DNA of 64,000 bases, taken from the NCBI GenBank assembly GCA_947451115.1, contig CANFXV010000003.1, forward strand, positions 32,477 to 96,476. The letters run 5' to 3'. The position numbers and the translations under genes are program-made. The notes under the pieces are model-generated. The model was not told the origin of the DNA. It did not search any database and saw only the letters and a program-made list of their open reading frames with translations. Positions 10,501 to 19,119 of the stretch are shown here, in pieces (position 1 is the first letter of the stretch; each line of letters begins with the position of its first letter). This stretch comes from Bacteroidota bacterium (lineage in GTDB: Bacteria; Bacteroidota; Bacteroidia; Chitinophagales; Chitinophagaceae).

Positions 10501-11171
10501 TTAGGTCTAAGTTTCAAAACTATAAATCCTATGCCGAAGCGACCATCGATAAAATGTTTACCGAAAAGGAAATGCAAGGGGTACTAAAATTAAAAGCTAA
10601 TTATTTTCAAAACAGTTATTTAAGAAATGAGGGGCATGGTAAATTTACCTTAGTGGCCTTGCCTTTGAACATGCAATATGCCAATATGAATGGCATGTTG
10701 GCGGAAGATTTTGATCAGGATGGCAATTTAGATGTATTGTTGGTTGGTAATGATTATGGTACAGATGTTTCCATTGGCAGGTACGATGCCAGTAATGGTT
10801 TATTGCTGAAAGGCAATGGCCAAGGAGGTTTTGAAGCTCAATCGATTGCTGCTTCTGGATGGTTTGTGCCTGGGGATGCCAAGGCCTTGGTTAAACTAAG
10901 AAGCGTAAATGGAAAATGTTTATTGGCGGCTAGTCAAAACAAAGACCAACTAAAAGTATTTGCTTTAAAAAATAAAGTGCAATTGATTGCCTTGCAGCCT
11001 ATGGATATGGCAGCAACCATTGTCTATAAAAATGGCAAGAAACAGAAAAGAGAACTTAGTTATGGCGCTTCTTTCTTGTCACAATCGGGTCGATTTATCA
11101 ATGCGGAAGCAAACATGCGTTCTATCAGTATACAGGACAGTAAGGGAGCAGAACGCATTATCAAATTATAA
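7578..11171 (+). CDS. large FG-GAP/VCBS beta-propeller lipoprotein with ASPIC/UnbV domain (CRTAC1-like)
   Basis: Predicted cell-surface lipoprotein (lipobox LCMNAC, Cys about residue 24). I count fourteen calcium-loop motifs of the type DxNxDGxxD, such as GDFNNDGLMD and FDIDGDGDLD: seven before and seven after a central segment (GLGAWIELHYGNKQQVYEQ... VVVIWPNNKKQ) that looks like an ASPIC/UnbV domain. That suggests two seven-bladed propellers in tandem. The start is the ATG at 7578 (or 7581); a TTG at 7563 would lengthen the protein without improving the signal. It lies 6 bp before the haem-bearing propeller gene. Role is unknown; such proteins often accompany SusC/SusD pairs in Bacteroidota. 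Confidence 0.88.
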   Translation: MMKKPASIAYLMATAFFLLCMNACKNKAVLFESIDPGVSGIQFANRIIENDSINPIDMTNIYNGGGIGVGDFNNDGLMDLYFTGNQVANQLYINKGNFKFENITQKAGVTGEGKWSRGVSIIDINNDGLEDIYVSCTVSSNPKKRENLLYINQGADKEGMPHFKEMATEYGLNDSTYTTMAAFFDYDNDGDLDVYLTVNQIIKGDNPAVYRKKNLDGSYPSTGKLLRNDFDVKLNHPVFTDVTKQAGVTIEGYGHGVNIADVNKDGWKDIFVTNDFNSNDLLYINNHDGTFIDKAATYFKHTSANGMGQDIIDINNDGLVDVVELDMDPEDNYRKKMMLNAISYQNYQNSDYYGYQYQYVRNSIQLNQGTRMKQNDSIGDPIFSDVGFFAGIAETDWSWCPLVTDFDNDGHRDFYVTNGFPKDITDHDFITFRRQASLIAPKEFTLSQIPQVKIHNYAFKNNGNVTFANATTDWGLSIPSFSNGAVYADLDNDGDMDLVVNNINDSAFLYRNNLMERKENKQHYLKLKLKGDSQNIDGLGAWIELHYGNKQQVYEQTPYRGYLSTIDIRPNFGLDSIARIDSVVVIWPNNKKQVIKNVKANQILTLDIKHANETYDWEKPTVATGTLFTEVTKQLNINYVNKARDNIDFNVQKLLPHKFTEYGPALAVGDLNGDGLDDMIAAGSLANSACILMQEKNGKFTQKDLIKDATRANKNWQDEGIVLFDIDGDGDLDIYIASGGYESTANSAAYQDKIYLNDGKGNFKMQEQGLPSNTTSKSCVRAIDYDHDGDLDLFIAGRVLPSNYPQPVSSFIYRNDTKDGVVKFTDVTASVAPSLNKLGMVCDALWTDFDDDGWSDLILAGEWMPLSFLKNNHGHFEDITKSTGVANQSGWWSSIVAGDFDNDGDMDYVVGNLGLNSYYKGNDQFPAQLYAKDFDNNGSMDAVPSLYLPTSQLDTTRREFPVHNRDDMVKQMIGFRSKFQNYKSYAEATIDKMFTEKEMQGVLKLKANYFQNSYLRNEGHGKFTLVALPLNMQYANMNGMLAEDFDQDGNLDVLLVGNDYGTDVSIGRYDASNGLLLKGNGQGGFEAQSIAASGWFVPGDAKALVKLRSVNGKCLLAASQNKDQLKVFALKNKVQLIALQPMDMAATIVYKNGKKQKRELSYGASFLSQSGRFINAEANMRSISIQDSKGAERIIKL

Positions 11172-11176
11172 GGACT

Positions 11177-12739
11177 ATGGGGCGCAATCTATTCTTTGGG
11201 ATTACAATAATGGCCTTTACTTGCATAGGCTTAACTGCCTGCCAAACTTCTTCCAATAGAAAAAGTAGCAACGACCCTGCTGTACTGGAGGGCCAGGCAT
11301 TGGCTGCAAAGTATTGCCAATCCTGCCATGTTTTACCCGACCCCAACTGGGTGGATGCTACTACTTGGGAAAAGGGTATTCTGCCCATGATGGGGCCAAG
11401 ATTAGGTATTTTCGCTCATCAAGGCAAGCGTTACAAAGTAAACAAATATGAGGTTTCTATCACCGGTGATTTTTATCCTAATCGCCCCGTGGTTACAGAA
11501 GCAGAATGGCAGAAAATCATTGATTATTATGTAAGTGTAGCCCCCGAAAAGCCCTTGCCACAAAATAGGAATATTGCCATCGGAAATAATTTAAAACAGT
11601 TTGAGGTACTGACATCCAATTTTAAAGATAAATTGCCTGCCACTTCTTATGTGAAAATAGATACGACCAATTATTCAACACCATTTGTAATTAGTGATGC
11701 GCTCAACCATTTCATTTACCGGTTCGATGCCCAATTGAATTTGGTGGATAGTTTTAAAACCAAGGGGCCAATTGTGAATAGGCTAGCATCAAGAAACAAT
11801 TGGTTGCTCTGTGATATTGGTATTTTAAATCCTGACAACGGAGCCAATGGCAGCATTAAAAGTATAACCTTTGATCAAGAGGATCGTTTTCCAAAAGAAG
11901 GGGAAAAAACCTTGTTGGATCGTTTGCAAAGACCGGTACAATTTGAATCCGTGGATTTAAATGAAGATGGAAGACAAGATTTACTCGTCTGCGAATTTGG
12001 CTATTTAACGGGTGCCTTGAATTGGTATGAAAACAAAAAAGAAGGGGGCTACGAAAAGCATAGCTTAAGAACCAAGCCAGGCGCCATCAAAGCGGTGATT
12101 CAAGATTACAACCATGATGGGCTTCCAGATATTTGGGTCTTATTTGCGCAAGGGGAGGAAGGCATTTATTTATATACCAATTTAGGCAAGGGGAAATTTA
12201 AAGAGGATCCTATCTTGAGGTTCCCGCCCATCAACGGATCTTCCTATTTTGAATTGGCGGATTTTAATAAAGATGGGTTTGAGGACATCGTTTATACTTG
12301 TGGAGACAATGCCGATTATTCTTTGGTTTTAAAAGCATTTCATGGGGTCTATGTCTATTTAAATGATGGCAATAATAATTTTACACAAAAATATTTTTAT
12401 CCATTGAATGGATGTTACAAAGCCATTGCCAGAGATTTTGACAAGGATGGTGACTTAGACTTAGCCACCATTTCCTATTTTGCAGATTTTGAAAATCAGC
12501 CCGAAGAGGGTTTTGTATATTTAGAGAATAAAGGCAATTATAACTTTACACCCACTAGCACATTCACTACACAAGAGGGCAGGTGGTTGACCATGGATGC
12601 CGGAGATTACAATCAAGATGAGTACTTAGATTTAATCTTGGGTAATTTTTCGGTAGCACCAAGCTTTATACCATCAAAGGTAGATTGGAAGAAAGGCCCT
12701 CCATTTATGGTGTTAAAGAATAGGGGCGCATCAAAGTAA
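11177..12739 (+). CDS. lipoprotein with N-terminal c-type haem site and FG-GAP propeller
   Basis: The lipobox GLTAC puts the lipidated Cys at residue 22. A haem-attachment motif CQSCH follows at residues 47-51 inside GQALAAKYCQSCHVLPDP, with a possible distal Met in the PMMGPRLG segment near residues 70-77. The rest is an FG-GAP propeller with at least five loops, for example DLNEDGRQD, DYNHDGLPD and DFDKDGDLD. It probably acts outside the inner membrane as an electron-transfer or redox-sensing surface protein; this is inferred from the motif. The gap to the previous gene is 5 bp, so the two are probably one transcript. Its 3' end faces the MG2 gene with only 13 bp between and no clear terminator. 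Confidence 0.85.
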   Translation: MGRNLFFGITIMAFTCIGLTACQTSSNRKSSNDPAVLEGQALAAKYCQSCHVLPDPNWVDATTWEKGILPMMGPRLGIFAHQGKRYKVNKYEVSITGDFYPNRPVVTEAEWQKIIDYYVSVAPEKPLPQNRNIAIGNNLKQFEVLTSNFKDKLPATSYVKIDTTNYSTPFVISDALNHFIYRFDAQLNLVDSFKTKGPIVNRLASRNNWLLCDIGILNPDNGANGSIKSITFDQEDRFPKEGEKTLLDRLQRPVQFESVDLNEDGRQDLLVCEFGYLTGALNWYENKKEGGYEKHSLRTKPGAIKAVIQDYNHDGLPDIWVLFAQGEEGIYLYTNLGKGKFKEDPILRFPPINGSSYFELADFNKDGFEDIVYTCGDNADYSLVLKAFHGVYVYLNDGNNNFTQKYFYPLNGCYKAIARDFDKDGDLDLATISYFADFENQPEEGFVYLENKGNYNFTPTSTFTTQEGRWLTMDAGDYNQDEYLDLILGNFSVAPSFIPSKVDWKKGPPFMVLKNRGASK

Positions 12740-12752
12740 AATCAATCTTCAC

Positions 12753-15161
12753 TTAGTTTACTTCAAAGCTCATTTCTTTGTAGCCTGCTTTGCCTAAAGG
12801 GCTGATGCCTTGCAAAACAATTACATATTTTCCCGGAACATCAGAAGTATAGAAAGAAAGATCTTTGATTCCACCAGCATTGATATTGATACTTGGATCC
12901 CAATACAGTAAGTGTCTGAAATCAGGCAAATGACTATTGATTTGATCGTTAGTGGCATAGACAGGGGCCATGAATTCTCTTCTAGATTGAAGGCCTTTGT
13001 AATCCAATACAATGGCTTTAGGATCTAATTCAAAGCCCTCTAAATTGCCTTTGTAAGTACTAAAGTTCATGATTCCACTGTAGCCAGAACTACCTAAGAA
13101 ATACATTCTATTCACTATATCGATGCTCTTTATTTTTAAAGGATCATATTCCATGAACTTGTTGAAATGGGTTATGGCCAATCCGTCCAATAAAATCAAT
13201 GGGCCATTGTTGAAAAATCTTTTATTGACATCATCATACACAGCAATATCAAAATCATTCTTTGTTTTTGTTAATTTAACGGGGGATACATACTCTCTTA
13301 ATACCTCTTCGATGGTATTGAAACGAGCATAATCATCTAATTGATAATTGATATCTGCTTGATAATAAAAAGCGCTAGAATCTATCGAAGGGGAAGCAAA
13401 ATGATTGGTTAAATTAAAATTGTAATTGTCTTGAATAGCAATATTTCTGTGGTATTGATTCAATTGATATTTTCCTGTACGGCCAAATCCAATAGTTTTA
13501 GCAGGGTATTTGGTGCTTGATTTTACGAAAGGGTTATCAATGGATAATTTATAATCGTTGTTGTATTGCCTTTCAATTTGAGCAATGATTTGGTCCTCGG
13601 TATAAAAATTAGGAAACTGAAAAAGCAAATGCCCACTCGCATCACTGATGGCAGATCTAAATTGTGTTTTTAAACTAGGAATAGACAAATAAACACTTAT
13701 ATCTTTTAAGGGTGCATTGGGTAATTTGGGTACAATTTTACCAGTAATAATTTTGCCTGCCACTTCAGGTAAAAACTCAAAGGCGCTTGCATTGGGGCTA
13801 AGCACATTCTCCCAATTGTATTTTCTCCAACCTTGGGTAAGCATTAAATTTTCCATGGCCACCCAACGGCCTGCATTGTTTTCGTCAAAATAAGTAGAAG
13901 GGTTCTCTACCTTACCTACTAAGTCAGAACTGAGCCATAAATAGTTGATGATATTGCTAGGATCGATGTTTTGAATAGAGTCGATTTTATACACCGACAT
14001 CGATAAATCGGATGCAGTAGTATTGCCATCTTGTAATTTTGAAAGCAATTTCACATTCATTTTTTTTCTGCCTGCAATTTCAGCAGCATCAATACTAATG
14101 TCTAAGTCTAATTGGTCTTTAGGGTATTTAAAATACAGTCTTTCACTTACTGGCTTTTTGTTATCGTCAAATAAGGTAAAAATATTAATGCCATTACCCA
14201 AACTGCTAGTAGCTATTTTGAATTCATTAATACCTTCGCTGATACTAGGGTTCATGATTTGCTTCACTACTCCATGATTGTGTACAATTAAAAAAGCAGC
14301 AGTCGCTTGTGTATTTTTATTCCCAATTTTTATTTGAATAGAATCTGCATCTAGGGCAGTATTGGTCAATTGTAAACTGTAGCCTTGAAGGTTAATGGTG
14401 GGCAGTTTTACCGAAGTGGTTTTATCATCGTAGGAATCAGCGATTAAAGTGTACTGATGATTGGTAGAAGGAGTGAAAACAATACTGCCAATGCCGCTAG
14501 CTAAAGAAGTTGACTTTCCAATCGTGTCTTTTTGTTCGTTGACTAAGTAAAGCATTGCGCCTTTACCTTTGCCGTAAGCATTAGTGAACTTAAATACCAA
14601 TCTGTTTTCTATATCATTCAATAAATTGCCTCCTTCTGGGAAAATTTGCAATTGGTCTAGCTCTTTAACTGGTTCAGAAGCCGTCACCACTTCTTGAATT
14701 TGTTGGGTATTGATTAAATTGATCTTTTTTTCAAAGAAATAATCTGAACCAAAATTTTTCATCCAATTGGTATATGCGCGAATCCTGTATTCTCCAGATT
14801 TTACAGTTGCAGGAATTTTAATAGAGCCATGTCCCATTCCATTTTCAATACTGGCCATCTCTTGTACTACTGGAATGGCGTTATTGTCTAAGATTTCAAC
14901 ATAAGCAATCTTACTTAAATCAAGTGGGGTATGAAAAACGCCCTCTACATTATAAATTTTAAACCAGCACAGTTCATTGGACAAATAACTAGACTTGTCG
15001 GTATGTAAAAAAAGCTTTTCTGGCAAATGATTGGAAGTGTATTTTTCAAGCTGTTGAGCAACTTCTGTAGCCTTGTTGGCTTGCGCATTTGCCTGATGGG
15101 TCATAGCTACTAGAGCTAGTAAGCCAGTCAAAGTAATAATTATCTTAAAGTTCTTTTTCAT
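12753..15161 (-). CDS. secreted macroglobulin-like (MG2) protein with C-terminal TonB plug-like domain
   Basis: Has a signal peptide (ends ANAQ near residue 27), then EKLFLHTDKSSYLSNELCWF, the hallmark of MG2-type alpha-2-macroglobulin domains in Bacteroidota. A run of beta-sandwich domains follows. Near residues 635-705 the LLDGLAITHFNKF and IKSIDIVNRMYFLGSSGY segments resemble a TonB-receptor plug, but no beta-barrel follows and no thioester CxEQ motif is seen. Last gene of a four-gene operon, 9 bp after the DUF4249 gene. A scaffold or adaptor role on the outer membrane is a guess. Confidence 0.75.
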   Translation of the reverse strand: MKKNFKIIITLTGLLALVAMTHQANAQANKATEVAQQLEKYTSNHLPEKLFLHTDKSSYLSNELCWFKIYNVEGVFHTPLDLSKIAYVEILDNNAIPVVQEMASIENGMGHGSIKIPATVKSGEYRIRAYTNWMKNFGSDYFFEKKINLINTQQIQEVVTASEPVKELDQLQIFPEGGNLLNDIENRLVFKFTNAYGKGKGAMLYLVNEQKDTIGKSTSLASGIGSIVFTPSTNHQYTLIADSYDDKTTSVKLPTINLQGYSLQLTNTALDADSIQIKIGNKNTQATAAFLIVHNHGVVKQIMNPSISEGINEFKIATSSLGNGINIFTLFDDNKKPVSERLYFKYPKDQLDLDISIDAAEIAGRKKMNVKLLSKLQDGNTTASDLSMSVYKIDSIQNIDPSNIINYLWLSSDLVGKVENPSTYFDENNAGRWVAMENLMLTQGWRKYNWENVLSPNASAFEFLPEVAGKIITGKIVPKLPNAPLKDISVYLSIPSLKTQFRSAISDASGHLLFQFPNFYTEDQIIAQIERQYNNDYKLSIDNPFVKSSTKYPAKTIGFGRTGKYQLNQYHRNIAIQDNYNFNLTNHFASPSIDSSAFYYQADINYQLDDYARFNTIEEVLREYVSPVKLTKTKNDFDIAVYDDVNKRFFNNGPLILLDGLAITHFNKFMEYDPLKIKSIDIVNRMYFLGSSGYSGIMNFSTYKGNLEGFELDPKAIVLDYKGLQSRREFMAPVYATNDQINSHLPDFRHLLYWDPSININAGGIKDLSFYTSDVPGKYVIVLQGISPLGKAGYKEMSFEVN

Positions 15162-15170
15162 ATTTATTTC

Positions 15171-16346
15171 TTAATTAGGCCAATAGGAAGGTTTGACATT
15201 AGTGCCATGAAGTATTCTGCAATCAACACATTCTGGAGTCCCAAAGTAGTAAGACAATATTCCACCAAATGGACTAAATTTTGCTACAGTGCCAGGTAAA
15301 AGTGTGTTGTGCACTTTTGTGATAGAGTCTTCGCTGTTTTTTATCTCTGATATAACACATGGAGAAGCGTAATTCCAATCTTTTAATTCTGTATTCTTAA
15401 TAAAAGATCTTTTGGATTGAACCATACTTGCATCCACAAATCCAATCACAATTTCACTTGGGTTAGTAGTTGAATGAACATTACCCACCAATTCAGAAGG
15501 TTGTGCGTCAAAAATGGAGCCAGTGGCTTCTGTATTTTTTTTCATTTTCTCAAGGTACCTATATTTATTTTCGCTAATGCCGTATTGGCGAGTGAGTACA
15601 CTGTATACTTCGCCAATTTTTACGGAACCAGCTGGGATATAATTTAAAGGATGATTGATCTTATTTTGAGTCAAATTAGAAGTAGAAGATAAAATGATGG
15701 TAGAGGATTCTTGGGTAGTATAACATTTATATAAAGCCATGTTAAATGTAAGAAAAACTGGGTCGATGTATTTTAATTGATAATAGGGAATATTTGGATA
15801 CCTAGTACCTGATTGATAGTATTGAAAATATTGCATCAATGGAGAATGGTATTCCCAGGTTTCTGTAAAGTCCCACTCGTAATATTGGGTAGCGTTGGCT
15901 AGGTCATGCGTATTGACATAAAATTGAACCCCATTGTTTTCTCTTTTCCAGTAAACGCTATCAATAGTAGGGGTAGCTTGTACAGCAGAAAAATCTGACT
16001 GATAAGTTTTTCCGTCGGCGGTTTGAATGGCAATTTTGTATTTTGCTTTGTTGTTTAAAACCACTGTAGGCGCGGATAAATAAATGCCTGCGCTAGATTC
16101 ATTTAAACTAACAGTTGAATTATCGTCACCCAATACTGTAATTTTAGCCCCTTTTTCATAAATGATGGCGGGGTTGTCTAAGGTAGAAGTTCTAGTTAGA
16201 ATAATTTGTGTTTGACCACCACCCGCATTGATCATGCCTTCCACCACTAAATAGCCAGTAGTGGGCGAGACCACTGGGGAAACATACTTTTCTTTACAGC
16301 CAAAAGTAGTCAACAAAATGGTTAAATATATAAATAGTTTTTTCAT
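15171..16346 (-). CDS. DUF4249-type lipoprotein
   Basis: A 391-aa predicted outer-membrane lipoprotein: the signal ends TTFGC with the Cys at residue 17. The first mature segment YLVVEGMINAGGGQTQIILTRT and the following VTVLGDD-like strand are typical of DUF4249 proteins, which pair with TonB-dependent receptors in Bacteroidota. Two C-terminal cysteines (PECVDCRI) resemble the usual end of the family. It starts only 3 nt after the receptor gene stops, so they are surely one operon. Biochemical role is unknown; a SusD-like partner of the receptor is an inference. Confidence 0.8.
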   Translation of the reverse strand: MKKLFIYLTILLTTFGCKEKYVSPVVSPTTGYLVVEGMINAGGGQTQIILTRTSTLDNPAIIYEKGAKITVLGDDNSTVSLNESSAGIYLSAPTVVLNNKAKYKIAIQTADGKTYQSDFSAVQATPTIDSVYWKRENNGVQFYVNTHDLANATQYYEWDFTETWEYHSPLMQYFQYYQSGTRYPNIPYYQLKYIDPVFLTFNMALYKCYTTQESSTIILSSTSNLTQNKINHPLNYIPAGSVKIGEVYSVLTRQYGISENKYRYLEKMKKNTEATGSIFDAQPSELVGNVHSTTNPSEIVIGFVDASMVQSKRSFIKNTELKDWNYASPCVISEIKNSEDSITKVHNTLLPGTVAKFSPFGGILSYYFGTPECVDCRILHGTNVKPSYWPN

Positions 16347-16349
16347 GTG

Positions 16350-19118
16350 TTATTTGAACCTGATGTTTAAGTTAATGTAAGGGATGGCATTTCCAAAAAT
16401 GGATAATTTATACCCATTCACTGCTCCATTTTCTGAAACATAATAAATAGAGTAAGGATTTCTCCTTCCAGTTAAATTGTACACGCCAATAGACCATGAA
16501 TTGTGCAACAATTGTTTTACTTTATGATTGCCCTCGATATTCATAGAAAAGTCTGTTCTGAAATAATCTGGAATGCGGTAAGCATTTCTGCCTGCATATA
16601 AAGTTCTGAAAGAACCGTCGTATTGATAAGTGCCAATAGGTAAAGTAATTGGCCTTCCAGTACTGTAATTTGAATTCAATGAAATGCTAAAGCGATGACT
16701 AAACTTGTAATTGGCAATGATGGAGAAGTCATTAGGCTTGTCATAATTAGCTGGATATTCAATACCACCATTGATTAACTCGCCAGCCTTAGGATCGTTT
16801 TGTTGCAATAAAATTCTAGACCAAGTATAACTTACCCAGCCATTCAATTTGCCTGATAATTTTTTTAATAAAAATTCTGCGCCATAGGCCTTGCCCTTGG
16901 TGCCAATCACATCGGTTTCAATATGGTGGTTCATGACTAAAATTGCCCCACTCTTATAATCTAAATAGTTTTCGATGGTCTTATAGTATACTTCCATGGA
17001 AGCTTCAATAGTATTGGACCTAAGGTTTTTATATAAGCCTAAGGAAACTTGGTTGCCTAATTGAGGTTTAATATTCGGATCGCTTAATTTCCAAATATCG
17101 GTAGGGGCCATGGCCGTGGTATTGGACAAGGAATGGATGTATTGCCTTTGGGTATTGATACCTCCTTTCAAAGAAAGGGTTTCATCAATCACATACCTAA
17201 AACCTAAACGATATTCAGGACCACCATAGCTTTTAGAAACTTGGCCACTAGTATAATTGGTGGAGCTAAGGATGTTTTCAACAATACGTGGCGAACCGGC
17301 TGCATAAGTATTAAAGCTATTAGGGCCCATGGCATTAAACATAGAAGCTCTAATACCTGCATCAATTTTTAACTTGCTAGTGACCGTATAGTGATCACTA
17401 AAATACAAAGCGCCTTCTAATCCTTGTTCTTGTTGTAAATGGTCTTTGGCAATGATTGACTCAGGTCCTGCAGGATCATAATTGCCTGGATGTAATAAAT
17501 AGTTTATTGCATTTACACCAAAGTCAAAACTGTGTTTGTTATTGTAGAAATAATTAAAGTGTGCTTTGAAATAGGATTGTTGAATATCGAATCCAAGCTT
17601 GTAGGCATTCAAAGGTAATTTTTGACTATTGATCTCATAGTTGTATTGGTCAATACCTGTGGTGAATACACTGTTTAATTTTGAGGTGAATAGATGCTTC
17701 CATTTGACAGAAAGGTTTTTATTTCCGTAACTATAAGAAGTATCACTGTTTAATTTGAATTGATCCTTGCTTACATAGGCTGTAAAATATAGCGTATTGT
17801 TTTTATTGAGTTCATGGGTAGTGATTAAATTTAAATCATAAAAATCAGCACCACTGTTTTTGTATTCATCAGGCAATTGTTTAAACAACCAATTAGAATA
17901 GGTAGTTCTGCCTCCTAAAATGAAAGAAGATTTATCTTTTACAATTGGCCCTTCTATATTTAAACGACTGGTCAATAAACCCAAACCTGCCGATCCAGTG
18001 AATTCTTTTTTATTTCCTTCTCTGCTATTGATGTCTAATACAGAGGACAATCTTCCACCATAACTTGCAGGGATGCTACTCTTATATAATTCCACATTAC
18101 TCACTAACTCTGGATTGAAGGCAGAGAACATGCCAAAGAAGTGAGAGGGGTTATAGATAGTGGCGTCGTTGAATAAAATTAAATTTTGATCAGAAGATCC
18201 ACCTCTTACATTTAATCCAGTACTTGCTTCACCCACTGTTTTGACACCAGGCAGGGTGGTCACTACTCTTAAGATATCTGGCTCTCCGAATATGGCAGGT
18301 ACTTGTTTGATAGTTTTGATGTCTAATCTTTGAACCCCCATTTGAGTGCCTCTCACATTGCTTATTTTTTGAGAAGAAATAACCACTTTTTTTAATGACA
18401 TAATGCTTTGGATCATATCTACATTCATCTTGCCATCATTGTATAAAACTATTTGGCGCTTAATGTCGCGCATGCCAATACTTTGAATGTTTAAAACATG
18501 TTTTCCTCTTGGCAGAGAGAGGGTAAATCCGCCATACTGATCCGTGTTTACGCCAATTCTTGGGTTGTCAATATTTACAGAAGCACCAGCAATGGGTTCA
18601 CCAGTTTTGGCATCTTTCACAAAGCCGCCAAGAACTATTGTTTTTTTATTTCCTCCGGTGTTTTTATCGCCAATTTCATAGATGGTTTTATCTAGCAGCG
18701 CCTCTTTAATAGAATTGGATTCGTCATAGTCTGCTAAAGCATCGTTGCTGTTTTGATCCACTTTGATGCCAGAAAAATAGCGCTCTGTAAGTTGAATGTT
18801 TAATTGCTTTCCTTTGGTAAGAAACACATTGTCTTGATTGTCCAAACTATAAAAAATAGCTTGTTGCCCAAAGAGTTTAGCAAAAACAGTAGCAATTTTC
18901 TCATTGTTAAAATTGGGACTAAACTGTTCTTTGGCGAATAAGACAGGGTTGTAGTAGAAGTGTAATTTTGTTTGTGCTTCTAATTGATTGGTTAATTCGC
19001 TAATGGAAATTTTATTCCCACTCAAATTGATTCGTCGGGCACTGTCTAATTGGCTATAACCTTTATGAATAAAGGCCATAGCGGCAAGGATAAAAATAAC
19101 TTTTAAATATTTTTGCAC
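16350..19118 (-). CDS. TonB-dependent outer-membrane receptor with STN and carboxypeptidase-like domains
   Basis: Domains in order: signal peptide (to about residue 22), STN domain (ISELTNQLEAQTKLHFYYNP), carboxypeptidase-regulatory repeat (GGFVKDAKTGEPIAGASVNI, about 165-245), plug (LNVRGGSSDQNLILFNDATI), then a 22-strand-type barrel to residue 922, ending NLNIRFK. The STN domain usually talks to a FecR-type anti-sigma factor, but no fecI/fecR genes lie near. Sits in an operon with an unknown secreted protein upstream and DUF4249 downstream, with gaps of 1 and 3 nt. Substrate is unknown; the barrel is not of the SusC type. Confidence 0.9.
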   Translation of the reverse strand: MQKYLKVIFILAAMAFIHKGYSQLDSARRINLSGNKISISELTNQLEAQTKLHFYYNPVLFAKEQFSPNFNNEKIATVFAKLFGQQAIFYSLDNQDNVFLTKGKQLNIQLTERYFSGIKVDQNSNDALADYDESNSIKEALLDKTIYEIGDKNTGGNKKTIVLGGFVKDAKTGEPIAGASVNIDNPRIGVNTDQYGGFTLSLPRGKHVLNIQSIGMRDIKRQIVLYNDGKMNVDMIQSIMSLKKVVISSQKISNVRGTQMGVQRLDIKTIKQVPAIFGEPDILRVVTTLPGVKTVGEASTGLNVRGGSSDQNLILFNDATIYNPSHFFGMFSAFNPELVSNVELYKSSIPASYGGRLSSVLDINSREGNKKEFTGSAGLGLLTSRLNIEGPIVKDKSSFILGGRTTYSNWLFKQLPDEYKNSGADFYDLNLITTHELNKNNTLYFTAYVSKDQFKLNSDTSYSYGNKNLSVKWKHLFTSKLNSVFTTGIDQYNYEINSQKLPLNAYKLGFDIQQSYFKAHFNYFYNNKHSFDFGVNAINYLLHPGNYDPAGPESIIAKDHLQQEQGLEGALYFSDHYTVTSKLKIDAGIRASMFNAMGPNSFNTYAAGSPRIVENILSSTNYTSGQVSKSYGGPEYRLGFRYVIDETLSLKGGINTQRQYIHSLSNTTAMAPTDIWKLSDPNIKPQLGNQVSLGLYKNLRSNTIEASMEVYYKTIENYLDYKSGAILVMNHHIETDVIGTKGKAYGAEFLLKKLSGKLNGWVSYTWSRILLQQNDPKAGELINGGIEYPANYDKPNDFSIIANYKFSHRFSISLNSNYSTGRPITLPIGTYQYDGSFRTLYAGRNAYRIPDYFRTDFSMNIEGNHKVKQLLHNSWSIGVYNLTGRRNPYSIYYVSENGAVNGYKLSIFGNAIPYINLNIRFK

Positions 19119-19119
19119 A

